Shown: piece by piece, positions 1 through 6,932 of the stretch
Numbering within the stretch: the first letter of the stretch is position 1
How the letters are laid out: every line of letters begins with the position of its first letter
DNA from: Bacteroidales bacterium UBA5281
GTDB lineage: Bacteria; Bacteroidota; Bacteroidia; Bacteroidales; Lentimicrobiaceae
Assembly (NCBI GenBank): GCA_002410555.1
Contig: DHSR01000077.1
Location: forward strand, 1 to 33,323
DNA length: 33,323 bases
Direction: 5' to 3'
Made by a program: the position numbers and the translations under genes
Notes under the pieces: model-generated
The model's database searches: none
What the model was told of the DNA's origin: nothing
What the model saw: the letters and a program-made list of their open reading frames with translations, nothing else

Positions 1-40
1 GGAGAAGGAACCTTCAAACTTAAATTGGTTGCTCAAATAA
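1..40. repeat. 40-nt direct repeat, copy A
   Basis: This 40-nt block matches positions 134-173 at 35 of 40 bases, both in the same orientation and both beginning GGAGAAGG and ending TCAAATAA. The copy begins at the first base of the window, so it may extend further left. It lies in a gene-free stretch downstream of the ABC permease gene. A dispersed intergenic repeat family is my inference; only two copies are visible here. Confidence 0.7.
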
Positions 41-121
41 CATTCCCCTTGTCTACTTATCTCTTTAATCTCCTTATCTCCTTATCTCCCAGTCTCATTA
101 ACACCTCATCCGCCTCCGGCA

Positions 122-141
122 CCTTCTCCTAAAGGAGAAGG
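122..141. repeat. Palindromic hairpin, possible bidirectional terminator or repeat core
   Basis: A perfect 9-bp inverted repeat, CCTTCTCCT and AGGAGAAGG, is separated by two bases (AA). It lies about 100 nt beyond the stop codon of the minus-strand permease gene and overlaps the start of direct-repeat copy B. It has no adjacent T tract on either strand, so it looks more like the core of a REP-like intergenic element than a classical intrinsic terminator. The rest of 1-237 holds a short pyrimidine-rich stretch with repeated TCTCCTTA and no credible gene. Confidence 0.55.
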
Positions 142-173
142 GACCTTCTAACTATAATTGGTTGTTCAAATAA
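134..173. repeat. 40-nt direct repeat, copy B
   Basis: This is the second copy of the 40-nt block at 1-40, differing at five positions. Its first eight bases form the right arm of the palindrome at 122-141. The 93 bp between the two copies contain the pyrimidine-rich segment, so the whole of 1-173 may be one composite intergenic element. Confidence 0.7.
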
Positions 174-237
174 AATAGAAATAGGATTACTGATTGAATA
201 ACACGTTCTTCGTCCCTTTTTTCACATCTGCAATCTA

Positions 238-1656
238 CTACCCCTTATAAAACAGCCATTTCCACATCTCACTCCAGCTTACTTTTTTGCCATACATAAG
301 TATTCCCGTACGATAAATTCGTCCGGCGAGCCATACGGCTGCAATAAAGCTAATTGTCAAAATGAGCATCGAAAGTCCGATTTCCCACAAAGGTACACCG
401 AACGGTATCCGCACCATCATGATTACGGGTGAGGTAAGCGGAATCATACTGAACCAGAAAGAGATAGGACCATCGGGATTATTAATGACAAATTGTGCCA
501 TTACGATGGACAGAATGAGTGGAACCGTAATGGGTAGCATAAATTGCTGTGTATCTGTTTCATTGTCAACGGCTGCACCAATAGCGGCAAACATTGCGCC
601 ATAAAGCAGGTAACCACCAATGAAGTAAAATAAAAAACTAAAAATCATGGTGGTATAGTTAATGGACTGGAGTGCTTCAAGCATTCGTGTCATTCCGTTA
701 TCGCTGCTTTCCTGAGCTTGAATAGCGGCAGATTGGGTGGGTGAAGGGATGCGTGAGTTCCCCTGGGTAAAGGTCTCGGTAGCCTGTTTGGTGTCTATCT
801 TGTCAGGCATTACCGCTTGAAAAATACTTACTATGGCCAGTGTAAGCACCACCCACAGCATAAATTGGGTTAATCCCACCAGAGCAACACCGATAATTTT
901 CCCCATCATCAATTGAAAAGGTTTAACGGATGAGACGATGACCTCCACTATCCGGCTAACTTTTTCTTCAATTACACCCCGCATTACCTGCGCACCAAAC
1001 AAGAATATAAAAAAGTAAATGAGTATGCCTGCAAACATTCCCACTCCCATGCTTACTTCAGTATAGCTTTTGGCTTCGCTTCCTGAATCACCCAGTTGGA
1101 TGGAAGTGAGGCTAATGTTGGTCTTAATGTTTTTTAGAATTTCCTCAGTAACGAGATTGGACTTCTCCAGAGAATCGGCTTCAGTTTCTGACAGAGCGGG
1201 ATTTACTTTCCGGATCTCTTTCACAATTTCTGCACCCAGCTTTTGATTTTCAACCTCTTTGGCCATCACATTGCGGATGTGACTTTTTAAATCAAGGCGT
1301 ACCTGACTGTTGCTAAAGATAATTCCAGATGAGGGGACACTTACTTCAGGACGCGGAATGTAAACCAATGCGTAGATATCATTGTTGGAAATATTGGCTT
1401 TTGCGGTTTCCAGGTCAGTGAAGATATGTTCAAAAACATAACGGTCGGAATTCTCAAACCTGTCGAGAAACCATCCTGTTTCATCAAGTATCTGAACCTT
1501 TTTAATCTCGTCGGACATCTGAGACAGCACTACCGGAACAATAAACAGCGCCGCCATAAGAATAGGTCCAAGAATGGTCATAACCACAAATGATTTTTTT
1601 TGCACCCGGGTCAGGTATTCCCGTTTGATAATGAGCATTATTTTATTCATAATCAT
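238..1656 (-). CDS. ABC-2 type transporter permease (NatB-like)
   Basis: A 472-residue integral membrane protein, the permease half of an ABC exporter. One hydrophobic helix near residues 24-45 is followed by a polar, presumably extracytoplasmic, domain to about residue 200. Five or six further helices lie from about 203 to 447. The segment near 226-247 (RGVIEEK, then RIVEVI) is characteristic of NatB/ABC-2 permeases. Residues 287-325 form a low-complexity Gln/Ser/Thr-rich insertion between helices. The start overlaps the upstream ATPase stop by 14 nt; a Met two codons later (start 1650) is equally plausible and still overlaps, implying translational coupling. The substrate cannot be told from sequence; Na+ or drug efflux is only the family precedent. 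Confidence 0.88.
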   Translation of the reverse strand: MIMNKIMLIIKREYLTRVQKKSFVVMTILGPILMAALFIVPVVLSQMSDEIKKVQILDETGWFLDRFENSDRYVFEHIFTDLETAKANISNNDIYALVYIPRPEVSVPSSGIIFSNSQVRLDLKSHIRNVMAKEVENQKLGAEIVKEIRKVNPALSETEADSLEKSNLVTEEILKNIKTNISLTSIQLGDSGSEAKSYTEVSMGVGMFAGILIYFFIFLFGAQVMRGVIEEKVSRIVEVIVSSVKPFQLMMGKIIGVALVGLTQFMLWVVLTLAIVSIFQAVMPDKIDTKQATETFTQGNSRIPSPTQSAAIQAQESSDNGMTRMLEALQSINYTTMIFSFLFYFIGGYLLYGAMFAAIGAAVDNETDTQQFMLPITVPLILSIVMAQFVINNPDGPISFWFSMIPLTSPVIMMVRIPFGVPLWEIGLSMLILTISFIAAVWLAGRIYRTGILMYGKKVSWSEMWKWLFYKG

Positions 1657-2587
1657 TCAGTTTGCTGAGGTTTGGATTCTGATTAACCGTATTGATGAAG
1701 ATTTCATTCATGGTAGGAATAATTTCATTCAGGGCGTGAACGCTTACGTGAGGCATAAGTACCTTGAGTAAATGATTGGCGTTGGAGTCCGGAGGTATCT
1801 GAATGTGTGCAAGCTGTAACCCATCCCTGACTTCCTGGGAGATTAAATTAAAATTACCAGGCAATACGGTGCGCAAATCATTTTCAAATTCATTGAAGCT
1901 AATAGAGAAAGTATTTGTTTTATGCGCATTTTTGATATCGGATACCTGGCCATCAAGTATTTTTTTTGAATTATTGATCAATGCAATGTCGTCGCATAGT
2001 TCTTCTACAGAGGCCATATTGTGGGTAGAAAAAATAATGGTAGCCCCGTTGCGTCTCAGGGTTAGGATCTCATCTTTCAGCAAGTTGACATTTATCGGAT
2101 CAAAGCCACTGAAAGGTTCATCGAAAATAAGCAATTTGGGCTCATGGATAATGGTGACAATAAACTGCACTTTTTGCTGCATTCCTTTCGATAGTTCTTC
2201 AACCTTTTTATTCCACCATGGTTTAATGTCAAATTTCTCAAACCAATATCGAAGTTTCTTTTGAGCGTCACTTTTACTGACTCCTTTAAGCTGTGCGAGA
2301 TAAAGTGCCTGTTCTCCGACTTTCATTTTTTTATATAACCCTCTTTCTTCCGGAAGATATCCTATCCGGTGAACATGATGGGAGGCCAGTTTTTCGTTTT
2401 CAAAGAAAAGTTCTCCTTCATCGGGCGCTATTATCTGATTAATAATTCGTATGAGTGTAGTTTTACCTGCACCATTAGGCCCCAGCAGCCCAAAAATTGA
2501 TTGAGGCGGAACTTCAATACTCACATTATCCAGCGCTTTATGGGCCGCATAATTTTTTGTAACGTTCCTGACACTAAAAAATGACAT
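1643..2587 (-). CDS. ABC transporter ATP-binding protein (NatA-like)
   Basis: A 314-residue nucleotide-binding subunit that powers the permease encoded immediately downstream. Visible motifs, in order: Walker A GPNGAGKT (36-43), ABC signature LSKGMQQKV (132-140), Walker B LLIFDEP (152-158) and H-loop STHN (187-190). The extra C-terminal region beyond about 215 is typical of the NatA-type (DUF4162-like) group. The gene starts at an ATG downstream of a strong terminator that separates it from dnaJ, so it is probably a separate unit or served by readthrough. No clear promoter box was found in the short gap. Function as an exporter ATPase is firm; the cargo is unknown. Confidence 0.92.
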   Translation of the reverse strand: MSFFSVRNVTKNYAAHKALDNVSIEVPPQSIFGLLGPNGAGKTTLIRIINQIIAPDEGELFFENEKLASHHVHRIGYLPEERGLYKKMKVGEQALYLAQLKGVSKSDAQKKLRYWFEKFDIKPWWNKKVEELSKGMQQKVQFIVTIIHEPKLLIFDEPFSGFDPINVNLLKDEILTLRRNGATIIFSTHNMASVEELCDDIALINNSKKILDGQVSDIKNAHKTNTFSISFNEFENDLRTVLPGNFNLISQEVRDGLQLAHIQIPPDSNANHLLKVLMPHVSVHALNEIIPTMNEIFINTVNQNPNLSKLNDYE

Positions 2588-2610
2588 ACAGTTGGTTAAG
2601 GGTGTATATT

Positions 2611-2644
2611 AAAAAAGGTGGCTGCCTGATTAAGGTAACCACCT
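2611..2644 (-). terminator. Intrinsic terminator downstream of dnaJ
   Basis: Read on the minus strand, AGGTGG pairs with CCACCT. The stem extends to 8 bp with one G-T wobble and one A-T pair, has an 18-nt loop, and is followed by a run of T (A2611-A2616 on the plus strand). It begins 23 nt past the dnaJ stop codon and points away from dnaJ, separating the chaperone genes from the ABC transporter genes. Confidence 0.8.
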
Positions 2645-2667
2645 GATTTTGGCAGTCTGCTGCAAAT

Positions 2668-3816
2668 TTATTGAAAATATTCTTTCATCCGGTCAAAGAA
2701 TGAATGATCTTTGGAACCGGGATTAGGATGGAAGTTTGAAGACTCGTTCAATTTGTTAAGCAATTCACGTTCTTCGCGGCTAAGGTTTTGTGGTGTCCAC
2801 ACGTTTATATTAATAAGCTGATCGCCCTTCCCATAGCCGTTAAGCGATGGAATGCCCTTGCCTTTAAGTCTCAATACTTTTCCTGATTGGGTACCTGGTT
2901 CTATTTTGATGCGTACTTTTCCTTCAATGGTAGGAATTTCGGCCGAGGTGCCTGTGGCAGCTTCGGGGAAACTCACGTAATAATCATACAGGATGTTGGT
3001 ACCATTGCGGATGAGTTCAGGATGAGGGATTTCTTCTACCTGCACGATTAAATCGCCGGGAACTCCACCCCGGGGTGCTGCATTGCCTTTTCCTCCAACC
3101 GACAATTGAATGCCGTCGTTTACACCGGCGGGGATATTCAGACTAATCACTTCTTCACCCTTTACCGTACCGCTGCCATTACAAGTGTTGCACTTGTTGG
3201 TAATGGTTTGTCCTTCTCCGTTACAATAAGGGCAGGTGGAACTGGTTTGCATTTGTCCGAGGAAAGTGTTGGTAACCCGGGTAATCTGACCCGTACCATT
3301 ACAGTGTGAGCAGGTCGAAAATGCTGAACCTCCTGCCGCACCAGTGCCCTGACAAGTGGAGCATCCTACCAGCTTATTTACTTTTATCTTCTTTTCTACA
3401 CCTTTGGCTATTTCTTCGAGCGATAATTTTACTTTAACCCTCAGATTGGTTCCTTTACGCACCCTGCGACGTGAACCTCCACTGCCGCCAAAGCCTGAAA
3501 AGCCACCTCCAAAGGCACCGAAAATATCTCCAAACTGGCTAAAGATATCGTCCATAGACATGCCACCGCCAAAGCCTCCGCCAGGCATACCTTTCATGCC
3601 CTCGTGGCCATACTGATCGTAACGTGCCCGTTTTTCACTGTTGCTGAGCACCTCATAAGCTTCGGCCGCTTCTTTAAAGTTCTCTTCAGCCTGCTTGTCG
3701 CCAGGATTTTTATCGGGATGGAACTTCAGCGCCATCTGCCTGTAAGCCTTTTTAATTTCGCTTTCAGAAGCATTACGCGAAATGCCTAATATATCGTAAT
3801 AGTCTCTTTTACTCAC
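2668..3816 (-). CDS. dnaJ: Molecular chaperone DnaJ (Hsp40)
   Basis: A 382-residue type I J-protein that delivers unfolded clients to DnaK and stimulates its ATPase. The J domain (1-70) has the HPD motif at 33-35. A Gly/Phe-rich linker spans about 74-117. The zinc domain has all four CxxCxGxG motifs (Cys152/155, 169/172, 195/198, 209/212), followed by the C-terminal substrate-binding domains. The start codon is GTG at 3814-3816; no in-frame ATG fits the conserved N-terminus better. It follows grpE with a 61-nt gap in the same direction, and a strong terminator follows it. dnaK is not in the window. Confidence 0.97.
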   Translation of the reverse strand: MSKRDYYDILGISRNASESEIKKAYRQMALKFHPDKNPGDKQAEENFKEAAEAYEVLSNSEKRARYDQYGHEGMKGMPGGGFGGGMSMDDIFSQFGDIFGAFGGGFSGFGGSGGSRRRVRKGTNLRVKVKLSLEEIAKGVEKKIKVNKLVGCSTCQGTGAAGGSAFSTCSHCNGTGQITRVTNTFLGQMQTSSTCPYCNGEGQTITNKCNTCNGSGTVKGEEVISLNIPAGVNDGIQLSVGGKGNAAPRGGVPGDLIVQVEEIPHPELIRNGTNILYDYYVSFPEAATGTSAEIPTIEGKVRIKIEPGTQSGKVLRLKGKGIPSLNGYGKGDQLININVWTPQNLSREERELLNKLNESSNFHPNPGSKDHSFFDRMKEYFQ

Positions 3817-3877
3817 TGTTGTTGTCCTTTAACTTTTAGGGTGTGTTGGTGTTTCAGATGAATGCAGAAAGTTATGA

Positions 3878-4465
3878 TCAACTTCCTACCACTACTTTAG
3901 CAAAACGAATGACCTTATCATTCAATAGATATCCTTTTTGCGTTACATCTATTACCTTGCCTTTAAATTCCGGTTCAGGAGCAGGAATGTGAGCAACGGC
4001 TTCATGATAATCGGTATCGAAATCAATGCCCATGGCCTGTATTTCGCTTAACCCTTTTTGATTGAGGGTGGTCCGGAATTTATTGAAAATCAAAATTATG
4101 CCTTGTTTTACCGGATCAGTTTGTATATCATCTCCGAAAAGGACTATGGCGCGATCAAAATCATCCATTACCGGCAATAGGGAAGAGATGATATCTTCTC
4201 CGGCGGTTTTTCCAATTTCAAGCTTTTCTTTGCTCACCCTGCGACGGTAATTGTCGAATTCAGAGTATAAGCGTAGATATTTATCATTTAGCTCATTCAC
4301 TTTGTGCTCCAGATTAACAATTTGTGAATCGCCATCTGCCTCTTGTTTTGTGTGAACTGTCTCACGGCCGGATTCATCATTAATGGTTGACTGACCCGTC
4401 AGATTTTCATCAGTATAATCAGCATTGTCAGCAGAGTCGTGTGGGGGTTTTTTATGTTTAGCCAT
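3878..4465 (-). CDS. grpE: Nucleotide exchange factor GrpE
   Basis: A 195-residue cytosolic co-chaperone that releases ADP from DnaK. Residues 1-45 are polar and probably disordered. A coiled-coil stretch covers about 48-90, the conserved LLPVMDDFDRAI lies at 96-107, and the C-terminal beta domain ends with a DKVIRFAKVVVG segment. The ATG start lies 158 nt below the murA stop. That gap holds nested inverted repeats (4505-4601), which would form the 5' untranslated region or an operator. It is followed by dnaJ, so the two co-chaperones of DnaK are probably co-expressed. Confidence 0.95.
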   Translation of the reverse strand: MAKHKKPPHDSADNADYTDENLTGQSTINDESGRETVHTKQEADGDSQIVNLEHKVNELNDKYLRLYSEFDNYRRRVSKEKLEIGKTAGEDIISSLLPVMDDFDRAIVLFGDDIQTDPVKQGIILIFNKFRTTLNQKGLSEIQAMGIDFDTDYHEAVAHIPAPEPEFKGKVIDVTQKGYLLNDKVIRFAKVVVGS

Positions 4466-4504
4466 ATTGCTTTAATTTTCAACAAATTAACAATTTTCAA
4501 AATT

Positions 4505-4601
4505 CAATCACCTCTTTATCAAAATGTTTGCCATTGTATTCGTATTTGACAATATGGCAGGTCGTTCTCTGTTGAAAATTTGGTTGAAAAAAGAGGTATT
4601 G
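4505..4601. promoter_or_regulatory. Nested inverted repeats between murA and grpE
   Basis: The outer arms are CAATcACCTCTTT (4505-4517) and AAAGAGGTATTG (4590-4601), 12 bp with one bulged C. The inner arms are TGCCATTGT (4529-4537) and ACAA-ta-TGGCA (4549-4559), 9 bp with a two-base bulge. On the minus strand the structure lies 39 nt upstream of the grpE ATG. There is no T tract directly after it, so it is not a plain terminator. It does not match the CIRCE heat-shock operator. Possible roles are a 5' UTR element of grpE-dnaJ, an operator, or an mRNA-processing site after murA. Confidence 0.5.
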
Positions 4602-4623
4602 ATATTTCATTTAATATGTTTTT

Positions 4624-5934
4624 TCAATCTTCAACACGCAAAATGTCGGCTCCCAGTGCCCGCAAACGGGTATCAATGTGTTGATAGCCGCGGTCAATTT
4701 GTTCAATATTTTCAATTTGGCTTTTACCTTTGGCTGAAAGTGCAGCAATCAACAGGGCTACACCGGCACGTATATCTGGTGACGACATGGTAAGACCTCT
4801 GAGAGGCAGGGCATGATTGAGCCCGATGACGGTAGCGCGGTGCGGATCACACAAAATGATTTGTGCACCCATATCAATGAGTTTGTCCACAAAAAACAGC
4901 CGGCTTTCGAACATTTTTTGATGAATGAGCACACTGCCTTTGGCCTGGGTAGCCACCACCAGTGCAATACTGATCAGGTCAGGGGTAAATCCGGGCCAGG
5001 GAGCATCACTTATGGTCATTATCGAGCCATCCATAAATGTTTCCACTTTATAACTATCCTGTGCCGGCACGAAAATGTCGTCGCCTGTGCGCTCAAGTTT
5101 TATACCGAGTTTTCTGAAGACATCCGGAATAACACCCAATTCATCATACTTAACGTTTTTTATGGTGATTTCTGAACCAGTCATGGCAGCTAATCCAATA
5201 AAACTGCCAATTTCAATCATGTCAGGCAGTAAGGTATGTTCTGTTCCGGTAAGGGAGGTAACGCCTTGAATACGAAGTAAATTTGAGCCAACTCCCGATA
5301 TTTTGGCTCCCATGCGGTTAAGCATTCTGCAGAGTTGCACCAGATAGGGTTCGCAGGCTGCATTGAAAATGGTGGTTTCACCTTTGGCCATTACTGCCGC
5401 CATAACCACATTAGCTGTTCCGGTAACCGAAGCCTCATCTAAAAGCATATAGCTGCCTTTAAGTTCAGTGGCATCAACACTGTAAAAATTGTTGGTGCCT
5501 TCAGATTCAAACCGGGCGCCTAACTTTTGAAGACCAATAAAGTGAGTGTCGAGACGTCGTCGTCCTATTTTATCCCCACCGGGATGCGGTATGTAACCTC
5601 TGCCAAAACGTGCCAACAGTGGCCCCAATATCATTATGGAACCCCGCAGACCTGCACCCTTTTTTCGAAAATCGGTTGATTTGAGGTATTCAAGATCAAT
5701 GTCTCCGGCTCTGAATGTGTAGCTTCCCTCGGCTATTTTAGTTATTTCCACTCCCATTGAAGTCAACAATTCAATGAGCTTGTTCACATCCCGGATATCA
5801 GGAATGTTGTGTATGGTAACAGTTTGTGAAGTAAGTAAAGTTGCGCAAAGGATTTGCAGCGCTTCATTTTTGGCCCCCTGCGGTATGATTTCTCCCTTTA
5901 ATGGATGGCCGCCCCTAATGATAAATGAACTCAT
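4624..5934 (-). CDS. murA: UDP-N-acetylglucosamine 1-carboxyvinyltransferase MurA
   Basis: A 436-residue cytosolic enzyme catalysing the first committed step of peptidoglycan synthesis, transfer of enolpyruvate from PEP to UDP-GlcNAc. The N-terminal PQGAKNEAL segment carries the conserved Lys-Asn, and the late TPDL and SSPDIRAG segments carry the conserved Asp and Arg. The catalytic loop reads PGGDKIGRR: the usual Cys (Cys115 in E. coli) is Asp121 here. An upstream TTG would add ten residues, but it overlaps a TTTTGCA promoter-like box, and the MSSFIIRGGH start agrees with the family. It lies between DUF4290 and grpE, all on the minus strand. Confidence 0.96.
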   Translation of the reverse strand: MSSFIIRGGHPLKGEIIPQGAKNEALQILCATLLTSQTVTIHNIPDIRDVNKLIELLTSMGVEITKIAEGSYTFRAGDIDLEYLKSTDFRKKGAGLRGSIMILGPLLARFGRGYIPHPGGDKIGRRRLDTHFIGLQKLGARFESEGTNNFYSVDATELKGSYMLLDEASVTGTANVVMAAVMAKGETTIFNAACEPYLVQLCRMLNRMGAKISGVGSNLLRIQGVTSLTGTEHTLLPDMIEIGSFIGLAAMTGSEITIKNVKYDELGVIPDVFRKLGIKLERTGDDIFVPAQDSYKVETFMDGSIMTISDAPWPGFTPDLISIALVVATQAKGSVLIHQKMFESRLFFVDKLIDMGAQIILCDPHRATVIGLNHALPLRGLTMSSPDIRAGVALLIAALSAKGKSQIENIEQIDRGYQHIDTRLRALGADILRVED

Positions 5935-5959
5935 AATTATACTGTTTTGAGAATAATCA

Positions 5960-5968
5960 TGCAAAATA
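5960..5968 (-). promoter_or_regulatory. Weak promoter-like -7 box upstream of murA
   Basis: The minus strand reads TATTTTGCA about 25 nt upstream of the murA ATG. It resembles the Bacteroidota -7 element TAnnTTTG but is one base short. No TTG is found at the expected -33 distance. It may give murA some transcription of its own within the DUF4290-led unit. Confidence 0.25.
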
Positions 5969-6050
5969 CAGCAAATTAATGTTATAAAGCATCACTGCCA
6001 TCTGAATTTACAGGTGGAAAGTGGCATTAAGCTGTAATTGGTGGGGCAAG

Positions 6051-6716
6051 TTAGTTCTTTTTCCGGTTGCGTGAGTCCCGGTAATGTGCATTCTTGTCGT
6101 TTTTCTGACCAAATTTACGTCTTTTGCTCTGGGAGCCTGAAGTACTTGACGTAGCGGGGGTACGGGCCAATAGCTCATTGGTATGAGCCAGACGGGTATC
6201 GTCGCTCAGTTTTAGCCTTCCGTGGGAAAGTTCTTTTAGATGGTCGGTGATCAACTCATCGTTAACAGAATCACGGTTCCAGTTTAAATATGATTTTTTT
6301 AAATGATTGGCAATATTTTTAACCAATGCATCCTTTTCGGCACCATCCTCAAATTCACAGGCTTTATCAATAATCCGGGCAATGTTTTTGCCGTAAGGTC
6401 TGAATTTAATATTTTCCTGAGGATAGGGGATGGGTTGTGGCTTTTGAACGGCTTTTTCAGGTTCCGGTTTGGGAAAAGGACCGTCAATATCAAGTTTATA
6501 TTGGGTAATAATGTACAGATGATCCCAGAGTTTACGTTTGTAATCAGCGGTGTCGCGCTGGTCGGGATGCAACTGAGCCATGATGTTAACTAATGCTTTA
6601 GCGAGGTTGGTGCGTTTTTCACGGTCTTCGATGCTTAGGATGTAAGCGGCCATTTTTTGCACATTCCTTCCGTACTCCGGAATGATCAGCTTTTCGCGGG
6701 TGCTGTTATAATCCAT
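6051..6716 (-). CDS. DUF4290 domain-containing protein
   Basis: A 221-residue protein of unknown function belonging to DUF4290, which I know only from Bacteroidota. It has no signal peptide or membrane helix, so it is probably cytosolic. Residues 1-170 form the conserved domain, with the recurrent YGRNVQKM segment near the start and a similar YGKNIARI segment near 107, suggesting an internal repeat. The last roughly 45 residues are low-complexity and strongly basic (KRRKFGQKNDK and following), consistent with nucleic-acid or ribosome contact, which is inference. It heads the murA-grpE-dnaJ direction, with 116 nt to murA and its own promoter about 190 nt upstream. Confidence 0.88.
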   Translation of the reverse strand: MDYNSTREKLIIPEYGRNVQKMAAYILSIEDREKRTNLAKALVNIMAQLHPDQRDTADYKRKLWDHLYIITQYKLDIDGPFPKPEPEKAVQKPQPIPYPQENIKFRPYGKNIARIIDKACEFEDGAEKDALVKNIANHLKKSYLNWNRDSVNDELITDHLKELSHGRLKLSDDTRLAHTNELLARTPATSSTSGSQSKRRKFGQKNDKNAHYRDSRNRKKN

Positions 6717-6794
6717 AAAATAATGTTTTCGATATTGGAAATGCGTAATAGATGTTTGATTGAGTACAATTCAGTTTAGTCAAAGGAAACGTTA

Positions 6795-6871
6795 CTGGCA
6801 CTGACGTGGGTACGAACTTTTAGGTTTATCGAAAGAAATAAGGGTTTGCAGAGGGTACTTAACACTGCCAG
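6795..6871 (-). other. Inverted repeat in the DUF4290 leader
   Basis: CTGGCA (6795-6800) pairs with TGCCAG (6866-6871), and inside them GTAC (6810-6813) can pair with GTAC (6855-6858). The element lies entirely within the roughly 190-nt leader between the promoter at 6903-6932 and the DUF4290 start. The stems are short, so the structure is only suggestive. Nothing else is recognised in the leader. Confidence 0.3.
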
Positions 6872-6902
6872 AAGATAAGTGTATATGAAATGTATCCGGC
6901 TG

Positions 6903-6932
6903 CAAATATACGAATTATTTTATTTACTCAAA
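6903..6932 (-). promoter_or_regulatory. Bacteroidota-type promoter for DUF4290-murA
   Basis: On the minus strand, TTTG (6932-6929) is followed after 18 nt by TATATTTG (6910-6903) and then CAG. This fits the TTTG-N19-TAnnTTTG pattern of the primary Bacteroidota sigma factor within one base of spacing. The -33 box lies in the last codons of the helicase gene and the -7 box just past its stop codon. Transcription would start near 6896, leaving a leader of about 180 nt. Confidence 0.65.

Noticed and set aside
1803..2264. 153-codon plus-strand frame inside the ABC ATPase gene
   Set aside because: It is antisense to a gene with all ATPase motifs intact, so it is a shadow frame.
5935..5964. TTG start adding ten residues to MurA
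   Set aside because: The extra codons overlap a promoter-like TTTTGCA box and do not match the family N-terminus.
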